Origin: Gentiana macrophylla | Lineage: Eukaryota > Streptophyta > Magnoliopsida > Gentianales > Gentianaceae | Direction: 5' to 3' | Assembly: GCA_026214975.1 (NCBI GenBank) | Contig: CM047810.1 | Span: forward strand, 96,984,316 to 97,048,315 | DNA length: 64,000 bases | Shown: piece by piece, positions 24,201 to 36,200 of the stretch | Position numbering within the stretch: position 1 is the first letter of the stretch | How the letters are laid out: each line of letters begins with the position of its first letter | Position numbers and translations under genes: made by a program | The notes under the pieces: generated by a model | What the model was told of the DNA's origin: nothing | What the model saw: the letters and a program-made list of their open reading frames with translations, nothing else | The model's database searches: none

Positions 24201-27200
24201 ACACCCCAACAAAATGGGGTGGCAGAGAGAAAAAACAAACATTCTAGAAATTGTTATGGCTCTTATGATAACCTCTAACAACCCTAAATATCTACGGGGG
24301 GAGGCAGTTCTAACTGCCATATATTTGATTAACAGGCTCCCCTCAAGGATTTTAAAGTACCAAACCCCTGTCAGCCAGCTAAAAGTTTTTTACGCCAACA
24401 CTAGAATAATTCAAGGCCTGTCCCTCAAAGTTTTTGGATGCTTTGCCTTCACACATATTCATCACCAAGGGAAATTGGATCCCAGAGCTAGAAAATGTGT
24501 GTTTGTAGGGTATTCCCCAACACAAAAGGGTATAAATGTTCTGATCCACAATCTCAGAAAGTGTATGTCAGCAGTGATGTGTCTTTTTTTGAAGGTCAAA
24601 TGTTTTTCAAAACTCAAGTTCAGGGGGAGAATTTTAAGGAACATGATTTTTCACAACAAGATTTTTCACAATTTTTGATCAATGAACCCGACAACACTTC
24701 TCCACATCATGATGATAACTATCAAGATAGGGAATTAGGGGATCAGATTGCTGATATCCCACTGAGGTGAATACACCTGATCAGGGGAACAAATCAGCTA
24801 GTCCTAGTCCCAAGACTAGAATACAAAAATTTCCATGAAAGACTTATTTTAGGAAAGGTTTACTACTCAAAGAGAAAGCTCCTCATCCAAGCACTGAGCA
24901 ACTTCCCTTCTTAAGTGCAACTCCTGAAAAGAGCCCAGAGACAGGTAATGCTACAAATTCTCTATCATTTGATTCTGAATCTGATAGTCACATTCACTCA
25001 GAGTCACCATGTCAGGTTGTGTTTAAACCACTCGATCACTCAAACCAGTCTGATCTCTCAATTTCCCTTAGAAAACCTACAAGAGAATGTACCAAACACC
25101 CCCTCTACCCCCTGAGCAGGTATGTCACCTATAACAAACTCTCCCCACATTATCAAGCCTTTACTACTAGCTATCTAATATCCAAATCCCTAAAACCATC
25201 CATGAAGCCTTGTCCCATCCAGAATGGAAGGTCATTGTATGAAGAAATTAGTGCTCTTGAAAAGAATGGCACTGGAAGTTGCTAGCCTACTGTGGGTAGA
25301 CCACAGTGGGGTACAAATGGATTTTCACCGTGTAAAATACAATTCGAGATGGGTCCATAAAGAGGTATAAAAGGTTGGTGGCCAAAGGGAACACTCAAAC
25401 TTATGGGATAGATTATTCGAAAACTTTCTCACCAGTGGCTAAGCTTAATACTGTGAGGATAATTTTGTCTATAGCGGTGAACTTGGATTGGTCTTTGGAA
25501 CAGCTGGATGTAAAAAATGTTTTCCTACATGGAAATCTAAAGGAAGAAGTTTACATGGATATGCCTCCTGGGTTTTCTGGCAGAGACAATGGTAAAGTAT
25601 GCAAGCTGAAAAAGGCTCTATATGGGCTGAAACAAAGTCCAAAAGCATGGTTTGAGAGATTTATGAAATTCCTGAAGAAAGAAGGATTCAAGCAGGGTCA
25701 ATCAAGATGATAGTGCTGGTAGTCTATGTAGATGATATCATCCTCACTGGGGATGACATGACTGGGATCAATCTAACTAAGAAGAGCCTGGCCAGGGAGT
25801 TTGAGATAAAAGAGCCAGGAAGTTTAAGATACTTCCTAGGAATGGAGGTTGCCAGCTCAGACAAAGGATTGGTAGTATGTCAGAGAAAATACATACTAGA
25901 CCTCCTTGAAGAAACTGGGATGAGTGATTGCAAACCTGCCAGCACTCCTATGGAAGCCAACATCAAACTCGGGAAAAGAAAAATCAAGTCCCATGGACAA
26001 GGAAAATATCGAGAGACTTGTAGGAGAGGCGATATACTTGGCCCATACAAGACTGACATATCCTATGCAATGGGTGTTGTAAGCCAATTCATGCATGCTC
26101 CTTGTGAACCACATATGGAGGTTGCGTTTCAGAATACTGAGGTACTTAAAAGGAACGGTTGGTGAAGATCTATGGTTCAGAAAAGACACTAGCAGGAGCA
26201 TTGAAGTATACACATATGCTGACTGGGCAGGGTCTGCTGAAAGAAGATCCACAACTGGGTATTGTAGCTTTGTCTGGGGCAATCTAGTAACTTGGAGAAG
26301 CAAAAACAAGGGTGGTGTCTAGAGTACTCTCTCGAATCTGAATTCGGGGCCATGGCACTTGGAGTATGTGAAGAATCATGGATTAAACGAGTTCTAGAGG
26401 ACTTATCAATGCCTGGTGAAACTACCTTGAAGCTTTACTATGACAATAATCTTTGTCATTGATATTGCTAATGATCCTGTCACAAAGATGACAAACTAAG
26501 CATATAGAGATTGACAGGGCACTTTATTAGAGAAAAATTGGATGATGGAGTGATCTGCATGCCATTCTTGCCCTCAACACAACAGGTTGCAAATGGGTTG
26601 ACCAAAGCTTTGCTAAAGCCTGGATTTGATGGGTTTATAAGCAAGTTAAACATGTTGAATCTCCATGCTTAACTTGAGGGGGAGTGTAGAGATTCGTGGC
26701 TTTTTTATTCTATATTTCTGTGTCAGTACATTATTGTAATAATAAGGGTAAGACTGTCATTCCCTTTTATTTAAATTACCTAGGGTTGTGAGTGGCGGCT
26801 GCTCTAAGAGTTTGAATGTAGTAGAAGTCTATTTATAGAAGGTAGTATTTACAGGAAGTTTTAATTGGGAGGAGTCTTCCTTCCCTCAGTATAAATAAAG
26901 GAGTCTGTAACCTCTATTATAAAATATTTTCTTCCTGATTTCCATATTTCATTTTTCCACAATTGGATAGATTGGACAAAAAGCTTGGTACTGAGGTGAC
27001 AACTTTCATAAGACACATATCCGGTGAGAGGATATGAGAGAATGCTTGGTACATTATCTAACTGGTTTTTTGAGGGCAATAGGAACACTTAGGATAGGAT
27101 CATTGGGGTCAATTTTGGCGAGAGGTGGCGGGGGAATCATTTTTTCGATTCTTCATCGTGAATTTTCTGTGTGTTCGAGAATGATTACTGCTTTTGAGTC

Positions 27201-30200
27201 GATCTCAACATCTTCACCTGGCTGAGATCCTCGGCCAAGTGCTATTGTGAGGGGCATTGCTTTTGAGAGAAGGTCCTTTTCTAGAATAAGTTTTCCTTGG
27301 GAGTTTTATATTCTTGCCATAAGACTTATCTCTGAGCTACTTTCCTGATCATCCCTTGCAGGAGAAGGTGGCTTAGTTACATGGTCACTAGTTTCCTTAT
27401 TATGATGCACCTGCTCTTAGATCGGACACACTGCACCCAGGCACCCTATGTCAAGTAAAACAAGCAAGGAGATTCATATTCGTAATCATGTTCATTGGAG
27501 TACCCCGAACATGAGTTTCATAAAACATCTTGTCTTCAAAAAGGTCACATCACTAGTGGTGTACATTTTCTTCGGGTTGGGGATCAAAACACTTGTATCC
27601 CTTCCGAGTTGAAGGATACCCTAGAATATTCACTTCCTAGACCTACGGTGGCTCTCCATTCATTGAAGATCTTTGGGATTGGATTGATGACATTGAGAAT
27701 TACCTTGAAGAGACACAACCACCGGAAAGGCTCAAATACCAAATAGCATCATATACAATTATAGATGAAGCTGAGTGTTGGTAGCGTCAATTGGAGCACC
27801 ACAGATTTTCGTGGTGGAGGATGAAGCATTTAATGGCTAAAAGGTTCATACCTGCCAAGTGTTCGAGGAAATGCCCGTCTGAAGATTGATTTCTATAGTT
27901 AAGTAGCGTAGCAAGAAGCCCCTAGCCTCCTCCGTCCCTCGGGACCAACAAAGGGTAGTACCGTCTCTCTGGCCCCGTTTTGGTGCACTATTGGAGAGCT
28001 CACTGGGCCCAAATAATTCAATCGGAGTAGTTATGGAACCATACCACATAGTTCCAAAAACAACAAAAAGTCGCAAAAAGAGTAGTCAAAGCATGGAGTA
28101 TAAGCACGATACCACAAATGGATTTTACCATGCCACATGAATTACTGAGATGAAAGCAGCTTCAAAGACTTACAAAGCGTACATGGCAAATTGAAAAATT
28201 GTTTAAATAAATTAGAAACAAATTCTTCAAATAAGCAAAACTTGGGTGGCCTAGTCTATAGTGCCACCCCATTACATCTTTTTCATGCATATAGCTAGAA
28301 TTGAAACTAGGAATGGAAACATGATGACAGGAAGTTTGACTATCACTATTGAGAACAAACAATCCAGAATTGACTTTAGCACTCGTCAGTCCTCCTTCGA
28401 GTCCTTCGAGTAGCATGTTCTGAAAATAACACTTGTTAGCTTCAAAGGTGACATCCCAGATTAAGGTCTTGAGTGAGTTTACTAACGAGATATTAAATTA
28501 CAATCTATGTTAGGGACATAAAAAAATCATTTAATTCACAGATATTGGAAAGGTGCAAAGATCCTGTTCTAAAACATAAGAGCAAGTGCCATAAACAATT
28601 CTTACTTTATGGGTGGTTCTGCTCACTCTGTAGTCTTTAAAAGAGCTTTATTACCAGTTATATGAGAGGAAGCACCTGAATCCATGATCCGTGTGTTGTT
28701 CCTATGTTTGGAACTTAGAAAGCGAAATTGACATATCACTGTGAGTTGTCATGACAAATTCAGACTTGTTAGATGGTGGAAGTTGTTGATTTAGAATGTT
28801 CTTTAGGGCATCAAGTTTTTCTTTGCTCAAACCTCGAGACAGAATCTGCAGCTTTTGTGTTTAGAATCTACATATTTTCCATAGGACTCGTCTCCATATC
28901 TAGTACGCTTTCAGTTGTCCGGTGTACGATGGATCTTCCAACATTTATCTCTCGTGTGGCCTGTCTTCTTACAAAGGATCGGTGATAGCGAGAATACCTA
29001 TTTCAGATCCAGCAGGAGTTATTCCAGAGAGTGGTTCTTGATTAGAAATCTCTTCCGAAGAAGATGAAGTACCATTGGTAGTCGTTTATTGGGGAATCCT
29101 CGAAACATTATCCAATCTGTTTAGATTGGTTATGATAACAGTAAAAATTTAGTAGTTTGAAGAGATTGGAAGAACTAATTCTTCTATATTAAAAGGTGAA
29201 AGCTCCGTTTGAATAGTTACGAGGAGTAGCACAGCGGCTACATTCTAAATCTGGAGATGCAACAATCTTAATGACGATGAATCACCCTAATCAGACTATT
29301 ATTGGCTAGAAATGCCTCTAAATTTCACGAAATTTTATTATACAATTTATACTTACTTTCTACAATGCTACTCCTGTAGCATTGTACCTGTAGTTTTTCT
29401 CGCATGCATGCATCTGTATTTGCTTGAACATGAGTGAAACCCAATTTTGTGGCGCACAATTACTTGGACAAACCTTTGTCAAATTATGTTTGGCTATGGA
29501 ATTGTTGTATTGATGAGATGGTGTAGAAATTAGGAAGATAAAGAGAGAGAAGAGAATATTAGGGCATGTTTGGTAAACACATTAAGTACTTATTCAAAAA
29601 AAATTAAGTGGCGGTTAGAATTAGAAGTGTTTGATAATATTTTTAACATATCTTAATTAATTAAGTGTCACTTAATTTTATATGTAAAGAAATTGGAAAA
29701 ATTCAACGCATGGTGGAGCTCTTAACGCTGAAATCAAACTGCCGCACTTGTTTTTTTATTTTTATTTTTTATTTTATTTTAAAAGTGGGTGGTTTTTTTT
29801 TCAGGAAATATTTTTTAAGTTTACCTTTTTTTTATATGTGTTTTTCTTAAATGAGCTTTTAATATTTTTATGCTTCTCATGTCAATACCTTTCGTATAGT
29901 ATGTATCTTATTATACTGAATAAAGTATTAAATTTTTTTATTTCTTACGAATCTGTTTTCCTTTTAATTTAATGTAGTATACGTAATAGTACATTTTTTC
30001 ATTAAGATATGATGTATTATTTGAATTGTATATAAATAGCAAAACTTATACATGCAATCTATCATAATAAATGTGGATATATATATATTAAACATTAATA
30101 GGCATATATAAAATTTTAAAAATAAAACATTTTCTGCTTTCATATTTATAGTGTTACCAAACAGTCTAATCAGTTTCAGTACTTAAATCATTCAGATACT

Positions 30201-33200
30201 TAATGTATTCAGACTTCAGACTTCAGATTTCAGTTTTAACAAACGGCCCCTTATTCTTCTTATTACAAATGAGCTGTAGAGCTGAGTATTTAAAGAGTTT
30301 ACAAGCTTTAGACAAAGACTTAATGACTAGGTGGCTAATAAATGGGTAGTTGGGAATTAGGATATAAAGACATAACCGGCTAACACTTAACGACTCTATA
30401 CAACTTTATATAACCGCTGTAATAAAGTGTAATACAATATTAATAGATGTGAACAAGAAGAATAACTGAATAGAATAATTCTTATTATGTCTGAGTTATT
30501 ACAAGAGTGATTAAATAGAGAGATTACAACGGTTGGGAAGATAATTAAGGCATAGAGCCACTAAAGGTAGGTTTGTAGTAAATGCAGATTAGTCATAAAT
30601 GATCTAGTTTACTAACAAATTGTAATATACAAATTTGTAGATTAGTAAGGGTAGAAAAGGAAAATAACATAATAATAATAATAGAGAGATAGAAACCGTA
30701 TTCTAACACTCCCCCTCAAGATGGAGAATGTAGAGTCTTCATTCCCACTTTGCATCGAATGTCTTCAAAAGGTTTCTTGGGCAAACCTTCTTTGGTGAGA
30801 GCATCACTAGTTGATTTGCAGAGTCGATGTAAGGATACAAATTAGACCACTTTCAATTTTCTCTTTGATGAAGTGCCTGTCCACTTCAATGTGTTTTGTC
30901 CTATCATGTTGGATAGGATTATGGGCAATCTTGATGGCGTGACTTGTTATCACAAAGATAACCTCATAGGATGTTGTATCTTGATGTGTGTGTCCTTCGT
31001 AATGATATTGATCCATAGTAGTTCACGATTCCAATAGCCATAGATCTCAATTCACCTTTAAGCACTTGACCTGAGACAACATTCTCGCTTCTTGCTTCGC
31101 CATACACCTAGATTTCCTCCAAGATAGATGCATAAACTCGATGTAGTTTTGCCTTCAATAGAACCAAAGATAGTCAAGATCGGTGTAGGCTTCCAAAACA
31201 GTGTCTATTCTTTTGAATAAGATTCCATGTCCAAAGAGCCTTTGAGATATTGTAGTATTCTTTCAACGACTTGAAGATGAATTCTCCTTGGATCCTGTAT
31301 AAACCTGCTAACAACATTCATAGCAAAAGCAATGTCTGGCCTAGTATGGGCCAGATAGATCTGCCTTCCCACCAACTTTTGATAGTTCATTTTATCAACA
31401 GGACTATCATCAGGGGCATTATCAATTTTGTGATTGTAGTCTATAGGAGTAGAGGCTGGTTTACAGCCAAGTTTTCTAGTATCTCTTAGTAAGTCAAGAA
31501 TATACTTATGTTGGGAGATAAAGATCACATGTTTTGAGTGAAGGACCTCAATCCCTAGGAAGTATTTCAACCTTCTCAGTTCCTTAATTTCAAACTCTTT
31601 GAACAGGCAATTCTTTAGTTTGGTAATTTCATCAAGATCATCACCAGTGATGATGATGTCATCAACATAGACAAGGAGGATTGCCCTTTTTCCATATTTA
31701 CTCACTTTAACAAATAGAGTATGGTCACCCTGACTCTGTTTGTACTTAAGAGACAACATAGCTTTTGTAAATCTGCCAAACCAGGCTCTAGGAGACTGTT
31801 TGAGCCCATATAGGGCTTTATTTAGCTTGCATATTTTCCCTCTTTTGGTTTCAAATCCAGGTGGGATTTCCATGTACACTTCTTCCTTTAACTCCCCCTG
31901 AAGGAAAGCATTTTTCACATCAAATTGCTGTAAATTCCAGTCTAGATTTACTGCCAGGGATAGGAGAAGTCTGACAGTGTTCATTTTAGCAACCGGAGCA
32001 AATGTGTCAAAGTAGTCTACTCCATAATTTTGAGTATACCCTTTGGCCACAAGTCTTGCCTTGTGCCTTTCAATAGATCCATCAGATTTATATTTGATGG
32101 TAAAGATCCATCTACATCCAATAGGTTTAGTGTTTTTGGCATATCAACAATATCCCAAGTCTTATTCTTTTCTAGTAAGTCTATTTCAAAGAAATCATGG
32201 CATCTCCACTTCTTTCTTTACAAGCTTCAAGAATATTTTTAGGAATTTCATTAGAGGACATAGAACTTAGGAAAGCTTTGTGAGATTTAGAAATCGATAA
32301 GTCAAGAAATTTTGGATAGGATGCTTAGTAGTACAAGACCTAGTCCCTTCCTAGTCGCAATAGGAATGAAGTACTCTTCCAGTGAGAGTGACAAAGGGTT
32401 TCTGCTTTCAGAACACATTGAGTTTGATTTTGAATGGGATCATGAGTGTTTTGATCATGGCTATCCAAGACAGGGTTATTCAGATCACAAGGAATAGATG
32501 AAGTTTCTCTGGATAAGTTTAGATCCTGAGGCCTTGACTTCTTTTTAGTGTAAATGATGATAGGTTGTTGACTGGTAGGATGGCTAGGTTGAGTTGGATT
32601 CGATTTCGATAGAGTGTATGGTCCCGATCATTCTGTTGTGACACCTCGTGGCTTGTTATAGGGTTGAGGATGTCGGGTGATCATCATCTGTTCCTCTATT
32701 TGAATAGACCCCCAAAATATAGAGCCTTGAATACTGTAAAGAAAAGCACCTACCCCTAACAAGATTAAGTGAATACCTAAAATTGTGGTCATTTTATTTC
32801 TATCTTTCCATACATAACCGAAAAATGGAAAAGATTCTTCAAGCGCCTCAGACCCGTGTCGCATGATAAATACTTGAATTAGGTTGATTACTGGGACTTT
32901 GATAAGAAGGTTGTAAATCAAGATCAAGAAGGAACATGTCCCTAGCTTGATCATCAGTAAAATTCTCCCCGTGAAAGTGTGAGTAGGTATTTTGATAGTA
33001 GGGAGCACTTTCATTGAAGGTAACATCCCTAGACACAAAGAACTTCTTAGTAGAGGGTTGATAGCATTTGTACCCTTTTTGAGCAGAGGAATACCCTATG
33101 AAGATACATTTAAGAGCCCTAGGGTCTAACTTCCCCTTATTCTGATTATGAATGTGAACAAATGCTTCACATCCAAAAATTCTAAGAGTTAATCCATCTG

Positions 33201-36200
33201 AGATGTGAAAGGATGGATGAAACTGTTTAAGTATGTCAGTAGGAGCTTTATGATCAAGATTTTTTGAGGGTAGTCTATTAATTAAGTGTGCAGCAGTTAA
33301 TACTCCCTCTCTCCAGTAACATTTGGGAACATTGTTTTGAAACAACAATGCCCTAGTAACATTTAAAAGATGACCATTTTTCCTCTCTGCCACACTATTC
33401 TGTTGAGGGGTATTTACACATGATGATTCATGTATGATTCCCCCTTGCTTAAGGATGGGTGACAGAGATTGGTTAAAGAAGTCCTTAGCATTATCAAACC
33501 TAAAACGTTTAACTTTTACCCCAAATTGAGTTTCAATCATTTTTAGATAGTTAGGTAAAATCACAGAGACATCAGATTGATTTTTTTAACAAGTAAATCC
33601 AAGTGACCCTAGAACAATCATCCACAAAGGATACAAACCATCTAGCACCAGATATATTAGGGACAATAGATGGTCCCCATACATCACTAAGAATTAAATC
33701 AAAAGGTGTTTTGAACCTTTCTGGATGATTGTTGAAAGGACTTCTCTTATGTTTAGCTAGCTCACATTCATAACAATGAAGTTCTTCAAGATTAATTCCT
33801 TTAAACATAAGAGGAAACATTTGCTTTAAAACATTAAAGGAAGGATGTCCTAATCTTTTATGATAAAGCCAAATCTTGTTAACAGAACTAACACTACAAA
33901 CTGAATGACATAACTTTTCAGGTTTAGCTCTCCCCTTATCCCAATCAAGATAATACAGCCCATCTCTAATCTTAGCATGTCCAATCATCTTCTTCCCCTC
34001 TAGTTCCTGTATCAAACACAAGTCAGAGGAGAAAATGGCACAACAATTGGCATCAACAGTAAGTTTCTTTATGGATACAAGATTGGTTGACAGTTTAGGG
34101 ACATGAAGAACATTTTTCAATATAAAATCTGAATTTAATCTGACTGTTCCTTGTCCTGCGACAGTTGCAAAAGATCCATCAACAACTGTGACCTTTTTAT
34201 TGCTAGGACATGGTTTATAATCAGTAAATACAGAGTGAAGATGTGTCATGTGGTCAGTGGCTCCAGAGTCCACAACCCATGACATTTCATCATTGTCAAA
34301 TAGATTAGATGTACCCGAGAGTGCAAGATTGCACTTAGGTGATTCCTCCAAGGTTTCCAACAACTTTATAAGTTTTTGAACTTGAGTTGGATCAAGATCC
34401 CTAGGAGCATCCTGTCCCTTTGCTTCATCCTTGACCATATTGGCAGAATTAGGCTTATCAGCAGACCCATTGTTGCCTTTTCCATGAAGCTTCCAACAAT
34501 TTTCTTTGGTGTGTCTGTTTTTCTTACAAAAGGTGCAGAAAAGAGTCTTTTTCTGGATTTTTGGTAGATGGCCTAGTCACAAAGTTATTTCTTTCACCCT
34601 GTGACTCCTTGGATTCCCATTTCTTTACAAATTTTTGCAAAGCAAAGAGTGAGCTTTCTTCAAAGGTTTGTTCAAGCATTACTCCTCTTCTACCTTCTTC
34701 ACTCTTACAATGGATATTGTGGTATTGAGGAAGGAGATCGTCTTTCCTAATATCTCGAACTCTAACAAAGATCCACTCATTGTTGAGCCCAACAAGAAAG
34801 GTGTAAATCCTGTCCTTTTCATTGGCTCGTTGGATAATAGCAGCATCATCACTACACTTGATCTTAATGACTGATAGTGGTCATGCTCTTGCCATAGACC
34901 TTGTAGATGATTTGAGTACTCGGTGATAGTCTTAGTCCCTTGTTTGGCAAATGATATCTTCATCTTTATTTCAATGATCCGAGTTGCATCATTGACTTTG
35001 GAGTAAGTTTGTTTAGCCGATTCTCATATGGCCTTTGTAGATCCATGAAACATGAAGGGTCGACTTATATCGTATCATGGCATTCCATAGCCATGACATT
35101 ATCATTGAATCGGCTTCATCCCAGCAGCAAACTTTGGATCACCTCATAGGGGCTAGAACCAGCTAAATGACTAAGTTTACTCTTGCCTTTTAGATATGTT
35201 CGACAAATTGAGACCATTTAAGGTAATTTTTTCCATTCAATCGATAAACTGATCGAACAGTTGAAGTTCGCTTTGACCCATATATTTTTCATTATTTGAT
35301 GATTCTCCGGTGGTGATACCAAATGATTCTTCCATGAAAAAGACGGGAAAGGTGAAACGGCGAAAAGTAAAGAAGAAAACGACTAGCGCTCTGTTACCTT
35401 GTGAACAAGAAGAATAACTGAATAGAATAATTCTTATTATGTCTGAGTTATTACAAGAGTGATTTAATAGAGAGATTACAACGGTTGGGAAGATAATTAA
35501 GGCATAGAGCCACTAAAGGTAGGTTTGTAGTAAAGGCAGATTAGTCATAAATGATCTAACCCACTAACAGCTGTAATATACAGCTGTAGATTAGTAAGGG
35601 TAGAAAAGGAAAATAACATAATAATAATAATAGAGAGATAGAAACCGTATTCTAACAATAGACTTAATAACATGAGTTTTAACTTATAGATGGAATCATG
35701 CAAACTGTATTCTCTAAGAGGTAAAAACAAATGATAAACATTTCTTGAAGCCTGTTTCAAAATATGGACACTGCTTTTGTCGAAACACCCTGATGTTTCT
35801 CCGTGAATTACTGCATTGAAAGTTTCAGTACAGTTTGCAACCTAATGAGAGTACATATGCTTAGCTGATTGTCCTCATGTGGTACAGGTTGTGGAGAAGA
35901 TGCTTGAGTTGGTGAGGTTGAAGAAGAAGAAGAAATTTAAAGCATATTTGCTATCATACCCTTTTGCTGGATTTCTTGATATTGCTGTAGGTTCTTCTTG
36001 CATTTGCCCATTTTGACAGTCTTTATTCATATTTGATTGATTATATTCAAGTGTGCAAAATGTGGTTTCCCCTATTTTATTTTCTCTCTTTGATTACTGC
36101 TTGATTTGCTTAACTATGTGGATCTGTGATACAGTGCTGCCCAGTATAATACATGATCTGTCACCTTGCCACAATTCTTATGTCGTGTGAAACAGTTACT

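Larger units (their letters stand above)
21890..26961 (+). mobile_element. Copia B, complete 5.07-kb Ty1/copia element
   Basis: LTRs are 21890-22176 and 26685-26961, both starting TGTAGAGATTC and ending TTTTTCCACA. The primer site TGGTATCAAAGC (22177-22188) matches initiator tRNA-Met and a polypurine tract CTTGAGGGGGAG precedes the 3' LTR. The target duplication is ATTGG (21885-21889 and 26962-26966). It sits inside copia A in opposite orientation, so it is younger than A. The coding region is broken by several frameshifts and stops. Confidence 0.95.
19924..29100 (-). mobile_element. Copia A, degraded minus-strand element hosting copia B and a SINE
   Basis: Minus-strand Ty1/copia coding is spread over 20200-21889, 26967-27640 and 28080-29040. 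Removing copia B (target duplication ATTGG) joins KIPKN to the sequence before it, and removing the SINE restores the reverse-transcriptase frame, so these are pieces of one element. The gag N-terminus and 5' LTR are missing or beyond recognition. The right border is approximate. A patch at 27640-28072 is foreign to it. Confidence 0.75.
30448..35657 (-). mobile_element. Copia C, complete 5.21-kb minus-strand element with a plastid insert
   Basis: LTRs 30448-30708 and 35400-35657 both read TGTGAACAAGAAG...CGTATTCTAACA on the plus strand. The target duplication is ATAGA (30443-30447 and 35658-35662). On the minus strand a primer site AGGTAACAGAGC follows the 5' LTR (right side) and a polypurine tract CTTGAGGGGGAG precedes the 3' LTR (left side). 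It is the best preserved element in the window but still carries frameshifts in gag and pol, and a psbC fragment between integrase and reverse transcriptase. Confidence 0.95.

Noticed and set aside
32628..33038. A 136-codon minus-strand open frame that looks like an independent membrane protein
   Set aside because: It is the psbC plastid fragment flanked by copia C sequence in a chance frame; there is no separate gene.
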